From the NCBI GenBank assembly GCA_016204585.1, contig JACQKH010000004.1, forward strand, positions 1 to 34,732: DNA of 34,732 bases, in the 5' to 3' direction. The notes under the pieces were generated by a model. That model was given only the letters and a program-made list of their open reading frames with translations. It was not told where the DNA came from and did no database searches. The stretch is from Candidatus Kerfeldbacteria bacterium (GTDB taxonomy: Bacteria; Patescibacteriota; Patescibacteriia; SBBC01). Made by a program: the position numbers and the translations under genes. Numbering within the stretch: the first letter of the stretch is position 1; every line of letters begins with the position of its first letter. Below, in pieces: positions 23,454 through 31,514 of this stretch.

Positions 23454-25193
23454 ATGATTCGACTCCTCTCTTCCGACACCAATCAGCTCTGGAAGGTTTT
23501 GAAGAAAGAGAACTCCTTGTCGTGGGAACAATTCTCCGAGGCCCTTCGCCGCGCCAAACACGAGGATCGCCACATCACGCATATTCTGCTCGAGACGCCC
23601 GATCTGCAGCGCGACAAAGTTCTCCAGGCCCTCTCCGCACATTACAGCGTCCCAGTGGTGACCCTGCGCAAGCGGGTCATTTCCCCGTACGTCATAAACC
23701 TCATCCCCAAAGAGGTCGCGGAAGCGCACTCCGTCGTCATTTTCAAAAAATTGAAAAACGTCATTTCGGTCGCAACCACGGCACCGGAAAACGTCCAGAC
23801 GATTGAGTTTATTCGTCGCAAGACTGGCCTGGAGCCGGAAGTCTATCTCACCACGCCGGACGAGATCGAGCACGCGCTGAAGAAGTACCAAAGTGACATC
23901 ATCACCGAATTCGCGCGGATCATCAAGGAGAGTACGCAGCATGCGCTGGCGACCCACGATTCCGCTGAGAAGATGGCGCAGTTCGTACCGATCATCACCA
24001 TGGCGGACACACTGGTCGAACGCGCGCTCACCCAGCAGGCTTCGGACATCCACCTCGAGCCGACACGCCAGAAGGTCATCGTTCGCTACCGGGTCGATGG
24101 CCTGCTGATGAGAATCGTGGAGCTCCCGATTGAGCTCCTGCCGCCGCTGGTCGCGCGGATCAAGCTCCTCGCGAACCTCAAGATTGACGAACACCGTCTG
24201 CCGCAGGACGGTCGCTTTAGCTTTTCCTTCAACGACCGCGAGGTGGCAGTCCGCGTGTCCGTCATTCCGACCCTCAACGGAACGAAAGTAGTTCTCCGTC
24301 TTCTCGACACCACGGAGAAACGCTTCTCCCTGAAGAGCCTGGGCTTCAACCGGAATGACCTGCAGATCCTGCGTGGGGAAATTACGCAGCCGCATGGCAT
24401 GATCTTGGTTACGGGGCCCACCGGTTCTGGTAAAACGACGACGCTGTACACCTTGCTCCGCCTGCTCAACAAAGAGACGGTGAATATCTGCACGATTGAG
24501 GATCCGATTGAGTACGGCATCGAGAGCATCAACCAGACCCAAGTCAATCCCAACGCCGGTTTGACCTTTGCCAACGGACTCCGCTCGCTCCTCCGCCAGG
24601 ATCCCAATATCATCATGGTTGGAGAAATCCGCGATCGGGAAACCGCGGACATGGCTATCAATGCGGCCATGACCGGCCACCTGGTGCTCTCCACTCTTCA
24701 CACCAACAACGCTTTCCTTGCGCTCCAGCGTCTGGTAGAAATGGGGATCGAGCCGTTCATGGCCGCGAGCATCATCAACGTGGTCATCGGTCAACGACTG
24801 GTGCGGAAGGTGTGCGCATCATGCAGCGTTAGTTTTCGTCTTTCCGAAAAAATTATGGAGCAATACCGCACCGCCTTATCGGTCGAGCGCGCGGTGCGGA
24901 AGCTGCAGAAGAATGGATTGTTGCCGGAGACGTTGCCACTCGGGGGGGTCAGATTGTCCCGCGGCCGCGGCTGCTCGAAGTGTAACGGCACTGGTTACCT
25001 GGGACGGATCGGCATCTACGAAGTGCTGAAAATGACGGAAGCGCTGCACGGAGCAATCGTGGCCGACCCGTCAGCGGTCTCCCTCCAGCAGACCGCGGTG
25101 AATAGCGGTACCCTTACCACCGTGGAGGACGGCATTCTGAAAGTCTTGACTGGCCTGACGACGTTCGACGAAGTCCTACGCGTGACGAAGTAA
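23454..25193 (+). CDS. pilB: Type IV pilus assembly ATPase PilB
   Basis: A 579-residue GspE/PilB-type ATPase that powers pilus extension from the cytoplasmic side. It has an N-terminal MshEN-like domain (about 60-150), then the ATPase with Walker A GPTGSGKTTTLYTLL at about 321, the Asp-box region IEDPIEYGIE, Walker B IIMVGEIRDRE at about 385 and the His box STLHTNNAF. Two CxxC pairs (CASC and CSKC) near residues 455 and 510 form the usual zinc site. The leading ATG follows about 200 bases without a gene. It heads the pilus operon, with four bases before pilC. Confidence 0.96.
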   Translation: MIRLLSSDTNQLWKVLKKENSLSWEQFSEALRRAKHEDRHITHILLETPDLQRDKVLQALSAHYSVPVVTLRKRVISPYVINLIPKEVAEAHSVVIFKKLKNVISVATTAPENVQTIEFIRRKTGLEPEVYLTTPDEIEHALKKYQSDIITEFARIIKESTQHALATHDSAEKMAQFVPIITMADTLVERALTQQASDIHLEPTRQKVIVRYRVDGLLMRIVELPIELLPPLVARIKLLANLKIDEHRLPQDGRFSFSFNDREVAVRVSVIPTLNGTKVVLRLLDTTEKRFSLKSLGFNRNDLQILRGEITQPHGMILVTGPTGSGKTTTLYTLLRLLNKETVNICTIEDPIEYGIESINQTQVNPNAGLTFANGLRSLLRQDPNIIMVGEIRDRETADMAINAAMTGHLVLSTLHTNNAFLALQRLVEMGIEPFMAASIINVVIGQRLVRKVCASCSVSFRLSEKIMEQYRTALSVERAVRKLQKNGLLPETLPLGGVRLSRGRGCSKCNGTGYLGRIGIYEVLKMTEALHGAIVADPSAVSLQQTAVNSGTLTTVEDGILKVLTGLTTFDEVLRVTK

Positions 25194-25197
25194 ATTT

Positions 25198-26406
25198 ATG
25201 GGAACGTTTTTCTATTCCGCCCTTGACCTAACGAACTCCCACGTCAAGGGCAAGGTTGACGCCCGGAGTTCGCGGGCGGCGGTTGCGACGCTGGAGCGTG
25301 AGGGCTTCCAAATTATCAACCTCAGAGAGGAGAAGGGAGAGAGGTTTTCTCGTTTTCAAAGATCGCTCCTGGGCGTCAGTACGCAGGAGAAGATTTTTTT
25401 CACCCGCAACCTGTATACCATGCTGGAATCTGGTATTGCTCTCGATCAGGCGGTCAAGACCACGGCCGAGCAGACGACTAACGGGACCTTCCGCGAAGCC
25501 CTCCTCGATATCTACCAGCGCATTCAGAAGGGTCAGACTCTCCATAGCGCGTTGTCGCAGCACCGCCAGTACTTTCCAGAGTTTTTTGTGAACGTGGTTC
25601 GCGTCGGCGAGACGAGCGGTCGACTGGATGAAGTTTTATCGTTTCTCTTGGAGAAACAAGAGAAGGATTACGACCTGAAAACGAAGGCCCGCGGGGCGAT
25701 GATTTATCCGGCGATCATTCTCACCGCGCTGGTGGTGATGGTGGTAAGTATGTTGGTGTTCGTGATCCCAAGGATTTCCGACGTGTTGCATCAGTACGAC
25801 GTGACCCTGCCGTTGGCCACACGGATTCTCCTGTGGTTGAGCAACTTCCTGCTGCACTACGGACTCTACATGCTTCCGGCGGTGGTCGTTTTGCTCGTGT
25901 TGTTTCGTCGCGCGACTCGGGCGGGCCGGGGCAAGTGGCGCTGGGACTCGTTCGTGCTCGCCTTCCCTCGAATCAACACCATTGTTCGCGAGTTCAACCT
26001 GGCCCAGTTTAGCCGTTCTCTGAGCGCTCTCCTCAAGAGCGGCATGTCCATTGATCAAGCGCTCGATCTGGCCGCCGGCGTGACCACGAACAGCCATTAC
26101 CAGCGCACCATTCGTTCCGGCATCCCCTTCATTCAGAAAGGCATTCCGCTCTCGGAAATCCTCAAAGGTCATCCCAAACTCTTTCCGCCGCTGACCAGCC
26201 GGATGGTCGAGGTTGGCGAGAAGGCCGGAAAACTCGACCACATGTTGACGCGACTGGCGGCCTTCTATGAAAAATCCGTACAGAACAGCTTAACGAATTT
26301 TTCGGCCGTCATCGAACCGGTCCTGCTGTTGTGCATCGGACTGGCCGTCGGTTTTGTAGCGATTGCGGTGCTCACGCCGATCTGGAGTTTTTCGAAAACA
26401 ATCTGA
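25198..26406 (+). CDS. pilC: Type IV pilus inner membrane protein PilC
   Basis: A 402-residue platform protein of the pilus machine, which works with PilB in the inner membrane. Two GspF domains are visible (KIFFTRNLYTMLESGIALDQA at about 65, then FNLAQFSRSLSALLKSGMSIDQAL at about 265), each followed by VGETSGRLDEVL- or VGEKAGKLDHML-type sequences, plus three transmembrane segments (near 170, 220 and 380). Length is normal for the family. Confidence 0.95.
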   Translation: MGTFFYSALDLTNSHVKGKVDARSSRAAVATLEREGFQIINLREEKGERFSRFQRSLLGVSTQEKIFFTRNLYTMLESGIALDQAVKTTAEQTTNGTFREALLDIYQRIQKGQTLHSALSQHRQYFPEFFVNVVRVGETSGRLDEVLSFLLEKQEKDYDLKTKARGAMIYPAIILTALVVMVVSMLVFVIPRISDVLHQYDVTLPLATRILLWLSNFLLHYGLYMLPAVVVLLVLFRRATRAGRGKWRWDSFVLAFPRINTIVREFNLAQFSRSLSALLKSGMSIDQALDLAAGVTTNSHYQRTIRSGIPFIQKGIPLSEILKGHPKLFPPLTSRMVEVGEKAGKLDHMLTRLAAFYEKSVQNSLTNFSAVIEPVLLLCIGLAVGFVAIAVLTPIWSFSKTI

Positions 26407-26409
26407 CCC

Positions 26410-26865
26410 ATGAAAACGACGGTGGCGCAGAACGGGGTAACGGCGGTGGAGCTGATGGTTGTGATCAGCATCATCGGGTTCTTAGCCGTGATTGCGGTTC
26501 CGTCGTATGCCACGATGCGGCAGAATCTGGAATTGAACAACAGGGCCCAGCAAATTGTCGGCGACTTGCGACTTGTACAGAACCGTGCGATTTCGTCGCA
26601 GAACGATTCGAGTCACGGCGTGCGATTCGAGCAAAACAGATACTTCCTGTATGAAGTCGATCAGGGAGGAGCAACAACCGATAAAGAAACTCGGATGCTG
26701 GAGGGCGGAATCACGATCATTTTGCCAGTCGGCATCCCGAGCGAATCAGTTTTGTTCACGCGCCTTTTTGGAACAACCAGCGCGAGCGCGCAGGTTGACG
26801 TTGGATTTTCAGCCTCGAACAAGAAGACTATTACCGTTGACCCGATCGGGAAAATTTCACAGTAA
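26410..26865 (+). CDS. Pseudopilin, GspH/FimT-like
   Basis: A 151-residue pilin-like protein with a short leader and the class III cleavage motif NG/VTAVELMVVISIIGFLAVIA, including Glu at +5 of the mature helix. The C-terminal half is predicted beta-rich, as in GspH/FimT minor pilins. It should be inserted into the membrane, cleaved by a prepilin peptidase (not in this window) and assembled at the pilus tip. Its stop overlaps the next start by one base (TAATG). Confidence 0.85.
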   Translation: MKTTVAQNGVTAVELMVVISIIGFLAVIAVPSYATMRQNLELNNRAQQIVGDLRLVQNRAISSQNDSSHGVRFEQNRYFLYEVDQGGATTDKETRMLEGGITIILPVGIPSESVLFTRLFGTTSASAQVDVGFSASNKKTITVDPIGKISQ

Positions 26866-27437
26866 TGAAATTACAACTCCTGTCGAGAAAGAGGAGTGAA
26901 CGAGGCGTTAGCGTCGTGGAAGTGCTTATTGCCTTAAGCATCGCGGGAATTGTGTTTGCCAGCATCGGTAACCTCGTACTCGCGGTGCAGCGCATCGATC
27001 ATTCGAGCGGGCTTCGGGAACAGGCACTCGCCTATGCTAAGCAGTCGCTCGAGGTCGTGAATGACATTAAGGATACGGCGTTCACCTGCCGCTGCAGCAC
27101 TGGCGATTGCACCACCACCCCGGGACACTGCCAGAAAACTAGCGGTGATACCCAGACCTGTCCGCTGCTGTCCGGTTACACGAGCTGCTGGACGCAGTTT
27201 ACGAATGGGGTCGGTTCAAATTCGCCGCTGCATGTTCAGAACAGCGGCGGTTCCTGGAAATTGGTAGCCGGACAGGATACGTCGGATCCGACCTTTACCA
27301 GAGAGCTTTCAATTACGAACCAAGGAGGGGATTCGAACGTCAAGCAGGTTTTGGGAACGGTAAGCTGGAACGAGCGCGGTGTGGCGAAGAGCGTAGCATT
27401 GACTTTAATTCTGACTGGCTGGAAAAACCTTCCATGA
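26865..27437 (+). CDS. Minor pilin, PilV-like
   Basis: A 190-residue pilin-like protein with cleavage motif RG/VSVVEVLIALSIAGIVFASI (Glu at +5). The globular part has eight cysteines clustered at about 67-105, suggesting disulfides outside the cell. It lies in tight overlap with its neighbours (one base upstream, ATGA downstream). PilV-type minor pilins prime pilus assembly. Confidence 0.8.
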   Translation: MKLQLLSRKRSERGVSVVEVLIALSIAGIVFASIGNLVLAVQRIDHSSGLREQALAYAKQSLEVVNDIKDTAFTCRCSTGDCTTTPGHCQKTSGDTQTCPLLSGYTSCWTQFTNGVGSNSPLHVQNSGGSWKLVAGQDTSDPTFTRELSITNQGGDSNVKQVLGTVSWNERGVAKSVALTLILTGWKNLP

Positions 27438-27913
27438 AGAAGTTTCATTCTGATATCCGTGGATTTACTTTAATGGAGTTGCTCGTGTACATGAGCATTG
27501 TGACTATTGCCACCTTGATTTTTATGAGTTTTGCCGTTGACGTCACGACCAGCGCTGGCAAGTCGAGAAGGTTGAGGGAACTTCAAGACAATGCGCGACT
27601 CCTGATTTCTCGAGTAACGCAAGACATTCGCACCGCTGATGACGTGGCGGTGGCTGGCAGCGAGCTGCGGGTTACGAAATCCGGCGTGACCACCAGATAC
27701 TTTTTGGACAGCGGCGCGGTAAAATACGACGACGGAGTTGGCTCTCCGCTTGCTTCGCTCTCGACGGATTCGGTGAACATCAGCCAGTGGGATTGGCAGA
27801 AGACCGCCACCTCCGTTTCGGTCGCCTTGACTGTGCAGGAAAAGACCTCTGCCAGCTCGCCGCAGCAGGTCGAGCTGTCTTCAACCATTGTGCCGAGAAA
27901 GTTGTTGTTCTAA
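27434..27913 (+). CDS. Minor pilin, PilW-like
   Basis: A 159-residue pilin-like protein with cleavage motif RG/FTLMELLVYMSIVTIATLIF (Glu at +5) and the LQDNARLLISRVTQDIRTAD helix typical of PilW/GspJ proteins. It starts inside the stop of the preceding gene, which suggests translational coupling. Confidence 0.82.
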   Translation: MKKFHSDIRGFTLMELLVYMSIVTIATLIFMSFAVDVTTSAGKSRRLRELQDNARLLISRVTQDIRTADDVAVAGSELRVTKSGVTTRYFLDSGAVKYDDGVGSPLASLSTDSVNISQWDWQKTATSVSVALTVQEKTSASSPQQVELSSTIVPRKLLF

Positions 27914-27916
27914 CGC

Positions 27917-29392
27917 ATGAAATTTTTTTCACCCAGCCCCACGGAAGCCACGGGTGTTAACCCGTGGAGGAAGTGGAGAAGTAATCCCGAAGGGCAACCA
28001 CCCCGAGGCCACGGCTGTAAACCCAGCACCATGATTTTGGTGCTGGGTAAAGCCGTGGAGCTGGGTTCACCATCAAACCAAGACGGAGCAATCGCCATCA
28101 TGACGGTCATGTGGGTGTCGGTGTTCTCGTTGGCAATTCTCGGTACTGTGAGTACCCTGGCAGTCGGCGAGTTGCAAATGGGCGGCGCCGAAGTCGCCTC
28201 GGAAAGGACGTATTACGCGGCGGAGGCGGGACTGAATCAGACGCTGTATGATTTGATCCGCAATCCCGTTCCCGGATCGTCGTCGCTGACCGTTGACGGC
28301 GTGAACGTCAACGTGGACGCGCAGCCGGACGCCGTCAATCCCTTTCGGCTGATTATCATCTCGAAAGCTACCGAACCAGGGACAAATTCGATCCGCACGC
28401 TTGAGCTGGCGGTGGTCACCTCGTCGTTCGGCGGAATCCACAGCGCTGTCCAGACCGGTGGCGGAGGACTGGATATGGACCCGGAAGCAGAGGTTCGAGG
28501 AAATGTTTACGCAAATGGGACGATTACCGGTAAGGTACAAGGTTCGAAGAAGTCGAAGATTTTGGGGGATGTGTACTCGTCGGGACCCATTGGGCAAGTG
28601 AACAACATCGATGTATCCGAAGATCCGCAGCTCCATGGTAAAGACGTTCATGCGCACGACATTGTGAAGACGAACATGCAAGATGGAAGCGCGTACTACA
28701 CAAACATTGACGGAGCATCACGAGTTGGTGGACAGCCGTGCAGTTCGAACCCGCTGTGCTTTCCAGGATTTCCAGACCCGGTAGTCACTCCGTACGAAAT
28801 TCCCTACGATTACTACAAGCCCGTTGCCGGAGGAACACTATACGATCAAGCGGCTGCAGGTGTTTCCACGCCCGGGGATTTCATCGTTGACAATTCCACC
28901 GGCGACCGTTCTCTGGGTCCAACCATTGTGCAGGGCGATCTCGAGGTGAAGAAGGGGAAGATCTTGACATTGACGGGAACCGTCTGGGTCCAAGGGAAGA
29001 TCGAGATCGAGGATCCAAACTCGACGATCAACGTCGTCGCAACGTATAACGAGAATTCTGAGGCGCTGGTTGCCGAAGGCGCGATCAAGATGAAGAACAA
29101 CGCGAACATTGCCGGTTCCGGTCATCCCCTCAGTTTTCTCCTTGTCATCTCGCTCTCGAATGCGAGCCCAGCAATGGAAGTCCGGAACAATACGAGTTCT
29201 GCAATATTCTTCGCCCCGAATGGGAAACTTGAGCTTATCAATGGCAATGACCTCAACAACGCAACGGGCGACATGGTGCACCTCAATAATAACGTCGTCG
29301 TCACGTACGATCAGAAGTTGGCGTTCCTTACCATTCCCGGCGGCGGCTCGAAGGTCGTGACGCCCGAGAAAACAAGCTGGAAGGAGAAATAG
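27917..29392 (+). CDS. PilX/GspK-like pilus protein with a repeat-encoded N-terminus
   Basis: A protein of up to 491 residues. The recognisable part starts at about residue 55 (NQDGAIAIMTVMWVSVFSLA), an atypical prepilin helix without Glu at +5, as in GspK/PilX proteins, followed by the conserved ERTYYAAEAGLNQTLYDL. Later segments include LEVKKGKILTLTGTVWVQGK, a beta-helix-like pattern. Residues about 6-50 are translated from the palindromic repeat at 27931-28066. The start may be ATG 27917, three bases after the previous stop, or ATG 28031, which lies in the repeat's own hairpin. In either case the repeat supplies coding sequence. It probably joins the minor-pilin tip complex. Confidence 0.75.
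   Translation: MKFFSPSPTEATGVNPWRKWRSNPEGQPPRGHGCKPSTMILVLGKAVELGSPSNQDGAIAIMTVMWVSVFSLAILGTVSTLAVGELQMGGAEVASERTYYAAEAGLNQTLYDLIRNPVPGSSSLTVDGVNVNVDAQPDAVNPFRLIIISKATEPGTNSIRTLELAVVTSSFGGIHSAVQTGGGGLDMDPEAEVRGNVYANGTITGKVQGSKKSKILGDVYSSGPIGQVNNIDVSEDPQLHGKDVHAHDIVKTNMQDGSAYYTNIDGASRVGGQPCSSNPLCFPGFPDPVVTPYEIPYDYYKPVAGGTLYDQAAAGVSTPGDFIVDNSTGDRSLGPTIVQGDLEVKKGKILTLTGTVWVQGKIEIEDPNSTINVVATYNENSEALVAEGAIKMKNNANIAGSGHPLSFLLVISLSNASPAMEVRNNTSSAIFFAPNGKLELINGNDLNNATGDMVHLNNNVVVTYDQKLAFLTIPGGGSKVVTPEKTSWKEK
27931..28066. repeat. 136-bp nested palindromic element inside the PilX-like gene
   Basis: The outer arms ACCCAGCCCCACGG (27931-27944) and CCGTGGAGCTGGGT (28053-28066) match at 13 of 14 positions. 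Inside are CCACGGGT/ACCCGTGG (27948-27967), and CCACGGCT/AGCCGTGG (28009-28058) around CCCAGCACCA/TGGTGCTGGG (28022-28047). The 26-bp core, loop included, is identical to that at 7451-7476. Confidence 0.75.
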
Positions 29393-29478
29393 CGTTAACT
29401 GCAACTTCCGGCAGGCCGGTCAATTAGGGTATACTGGCTGATATCCATAACCGTTTAGCATTCGAAGGAGGTGATTGT

Positions 29479-29886
29479 ATGCCATCAGTAACTTTGAATT
29501 ATTGGGCAATCCTCGTCGCGACCGTGGCGGCGATGATCATCGGATACGTCTGGTACGCGATGCCGGTGTTCGGCCGCGCGTGGATGCGGCTGATCGGGAA
29601 ACAGGAGGCGGATTTGAAGACGGGCCGAGGCCCAGCCATGGGCGTAATGGTCGTTATGGCGTTCGTGAAGTCGTATATCCTGGTGCACTTCGTGAGTTAC
29701 GCGAATGCCACGACCGTCACCGGCGGAATCGTGACCGGCTTGTGGTTGTGGCTGGGGTTCGTGTTTACCACCATCGCCGCGACTAACGTTTTTGCGCAGC
29801 GGGGCTGGAAGCTTACCTTCCTCGATTCCGGATACCACCTGGTGTCGCTGGCGGTGATGGGAGCAATTCTCGCGTCATGGACCTAA
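29479..29886 (+). CDS. DUF1761 family membrane protein
   Basis: A 135-residue protein with four predicted membrane helices and the family pattern NYWAILVATVAAMIIGYVWY, VFGRAWMRLIGK, and the glycine-rich third and fourth helices. The function of DUF1761 is unknown. The ribosome binding site AAGGAGGTGATT is a near-complete match to the 16S anti-Shine-Dalgarno sequence, seven bases before the ATG. A TATACT box at 29430-29435 may be its promoter. Confidence 0.85.
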   Translation: MPSVTLNYWAILVATVAAMIIGYVWYAMPVFGRAWMRLIGKQEADLKTGRGPAMGVMVVMAFVKSYILVHFVSYANATTVTGGIVTGLWLWLGFVFTTIAATNVFAQRGWKLTFLDSGYHLVSLAVMGAILASWT

Positions 29887-29930
29887 ATCGTTTAACCAAG
29901 GGCCGCATAATTTGAAAGGAGGTGATTCAA

Positions 29931-30125
29931 ATGGACGATATGAAGGAGATGATGGACCACCTAAAGTCCCACATGACCTACCCGGCGAGCAAGCAGGACA
30001 TCTGGAATGCCTGTAATCAAATGTCCCACGTTCCCGAGGAACACAAGAAGATGTTCATGGACAAGGTGCCGGAAGGAACGTACCACAATGCCGACGAGGT
30101 AGCGAAGGCCGCCGGTATGATGTAA
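29931..30125 (+). CDS. Small DUF2795-like protein
   Basis: A 64-residue Met- and Lys-rich protein. HMTYPASKQDIWNACNQ and VPEGTYHNADEVAKAAG resemble the DUF2795 pattern (YPA..DL...A and Y....DV..A.G). The function is unknown. It has the same strong ribosome binding site (AAAGGAGGTGATT) as the preceding gene and ends just before a perfect terminator. Confidence 0.7.
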   Translation: MDDMKEMMDHLKSHMTYPASKQDIWNACNQMSHVPEEHKKMFMDKVPEGTYHNADEVAKAAGMM

Positions 30126-30148
30126 GTGAAAACTTACGCTTACAAAAG

Positions 30149-30175
30149 CACCCTGTCAGTAACAGGGTGTTTTTG
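30149..30175 (+). terminator. Intrinsic terminator
   Basis: CACCCTGT and ACAGGGTG form an 8-bp stem with a 5-base loop, followed by T5 and a second T-rich run. A run of A upstream extends the stem. Confidence 0.85.
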
Positions 30176-30180
30176 CTTTC

Positions 30181-30210
30181 TTGACAGTCTTAAACCAAAC
30201 TGGTTAGGGT
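30181..30210 (+). promoter_or_regulatory. Promoter for the tRNA-like RNA
   Basis: TTGACA (30181-30186) and TAGGGT (30205-30210) are spaced by 18 bases, immediately after a terminator. The start is predicted near 30217. Confidence 0.6.
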
Positions 30211-30216
30211 AGCGTG

Positions 30217-30374
30217 GCGCCCTTTGTCTAATTGTTGGTGCCCGTATAGCTTAGCCTGGTAGAGCACCTGCCCCAGCACAGCAGAGGTTCCTACCCTCCT
30301 TCATGGCACTGGCAAGGCTTCCAAGACAAAGGGGCGGGCCTTGCTTATCCACTGGTCGCGGCACCCAGTTTTTT
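30217..30374 (+). ncRNA. Candidate small RNA containing a tRNA-like fold
   Basis: A promoter at 30181 and a short stem plus T6 (30351-30374) bound a transcript of about 155 nt without a convincing gene. Bases 30240-30307 look like a decayed or divergent tRNA: acceptor strand GCCCGTA, a good D arm (GCTT/GAGC with CCTGGTA loop), an anticodon-like stem CTGC/GCAG with a 9-base loop, and a T-like arm GAGG/CCTC with a 7-base loop. The 3' acceptor strand is mostly lost (only GGC remains to pair). An outer helix CCCTTTGTCT/AGACAAAGGG (30220-30229 with 30324-30333) encloses it, and GCAAGGC/GCCTTGC (30312-30344) would cross that helix as a pseudoknot. It may be a tRNA pseudogene or a functional RNA. 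Confidence 0.45.
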
Positions 30375-30386
30375 GCTATGCTGAAA

Positions 30387-30638
30387 ATGTCTATGGAACA
30401 TCGTCGCGACATTCACGGTCACATCGTCTACGGCCAGGATGACGTACGGGACGGATTGAACCGTCTCGACTACGATCTGCAGAAAGACGAGGCCGAGGTG
30501 TTTTTCAAGCAAGCCAAGCTCAAGGGCGCGGCCGAATTCGAAGATGATCACGAGCGGCAATTCACCTTAGTATACGATCGGGGAAAGGGCTCTTATCGAG
30601 TTGAGCGGCGGCAATCGAGCGGCGGGGGGTGGATCTGA
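30387..30638 (+). CDS. Small protein, unknown function
   Basis: An 83-residue charged protein (MSMEHRRDIHGHIVYGQDD...). A TGC-TATGCT box at 30377-30382 lies directly before it, so translation probably starts leaderless at ATG 30387 or, more likely still, at 30393; the longer frame from 30303 would run through the RNA above. The segment VRDGLNRLDYDLQKDEAEVFFKQAKLKG is predicted helical, and FTLVYDRGKGSYRVER looks like beta strands. I recognise no family. Confidence 0.6.
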   Translation: MSMEHRRDIHGHIVYGQDDVRDGLNRLDYDLQKDEAEVFFKQAKLKGAAEFEDDHERQFTLVYDRGKGSYRVERRQSSGGGWI

Positions 30639-30649
30639 AGTAGAATGTA

Positions 30650-30684
30650 GAATTATGAATTACGAATTATGAATTACGAATTAC
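30650..30684 (+). repeat. Third GAATTAY heptamer array
   Basis: Five tandem heptamers (GAATTAT, GAATTAC, GAATTAT, GAATTAC, GAATTAC) of the same type as at 3465-3506 overlap the start of the next gene and encode its MNYELR start. No inverted partner follows. Confidence 0.75.
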
Positions 30685-31106
30685 GGAGAAAGCGAGGCGT
30701 GAAGTGGGGCGTGTGGGTGTTTCCTATTTTTTCACTTCTACTTCTTGGCATCTCTTGCAAATCAAAATACGGCTCAGTCAGCGTGAACGTCAATGCGGCG
30801 GCCGGCGCCGTGATCAATGCGGCCAAGTCCGTGAACACGAATTCCGTGAAACAGGTTGTCACGAGAGAAGCAGCGGTGATTGAAGCCAAAGCGATCTACG
30901 TAAAGCTTGAATCTCAAGGCACCGATTTTTCCCAAGGGCCCTGCATTTCCAACAACCTGCTTCCCGATTGGGTGGCGGACGTGGCGCACAACCCGCGACA
31001 GCCGGTGGACGATCAACCGGCCAATCAGTGCAGCGCATACCGCGAAGGCCAAGCGCGTCATTTTGTGGAACTTGACCCGGACGGTCAGCTCATCCGCGCC
31101 CAATAA
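30669..31106 (+). CDS. Putative exported or lipoprotein-like protein
   Basis: A 145-residue protein with an N-terminal hydrophobic segment (WGVWVFPIFSLLLLGISC) that resembles a signal peptide. The Cys at about residue 30 could be lipidated, although the lipobox is weak. The C-terminal half has a conserved look: GPCISNNLLPDWVADVAHNP, then NQCSAYREGQARHFVELDP, with a likely disulfide. The function is unknown. The start lies in the heptamer repeat and may really be further downstream. Confidence 0.6.
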   Translation: MNYELRRKRGVKWGVWVFPIFSLLLLGISCKSKYGSVSVNVNAAAGAVINAAKSVNTNSVKQVVTREAAVIEAKAIYVKLESQGTDFSQGPCISNNLLPDWVADVAHNPRQPVDDQPANQCSAYREGQARHFVELDPDGQLIRAQ

Positions 31107-31182
31107 AGCGTGGCCGCTAATGGTACGGTGAAGGCGGCAATGAATTTGATTGCCGACGATGTAATGACAAGTATCTGAAATA

Positions 31183-31437
31183 ATGGAACCAGTCCGCAAG
31201 CAGACCAAGAGTACGTTGGCCATCAACGTCCACCAGGTGCGCGGCGACATCCTGGCCATTCGTTACCTGCAAAACGCCGACTTCCACTATGTCGAAGGAT
31301 TGTTTTTTCGCGCCAAGCATACCGGCCAGGTGCAGTTCAGCCACCACGGCGTTCCCTATAATCTCATCAAGAATCGCGATCTAACCTACACCGTTGAGCC
31401 GTCCCCTGAGCACGCCCTAGACATGGAAAGCATTTAA
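31183..31437 (+). CDS. Small protein, unknown function
   Basis: An 84-residue protein (MEPVRKQTKSTLAINVHQVRGD...) with alternating beta-like segments (FHYVEGLFFRA, QVQFSHHGVPYNLI, LTYTVEPSP) and no hydrophobic helix. No family was recognised. The ATG has no strong ribosome binding site. It lies between the exported protein and the Mur ligase, on the same strand. Confidence 0.55.
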   Translation: MEPVRKQTKSTLAINVHQVRGDILAIRYLQNADFHYVEGLFFRAKHTGQVQFSHHGVPYNLIKNRDLTYTVEPSPEHALDMESI

Positions 31438-31514
31438 TATATGCCGCAGACTGCAATTTCCCCGTTTCGTTCGTACGGGACTGGAGTATTGAGTCGGTAA
31501 GCGCTGTACGGAAT

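Noticed and set aside
23286-24794. 502-codon minus-strand open frame opposite pilB.
   Set aside because: It is fully antisense to a clear pilB gene, has no ribosome binding site or recognisable domain, and is explained by GC-rich codon structure.
30217-30374. tmRNA or intron-containing tRNA.
   Set aside because: No tag-peptide frame, no tmRNA 5' or 3' signature, and no matching 3' tRNA half could be found downstream.
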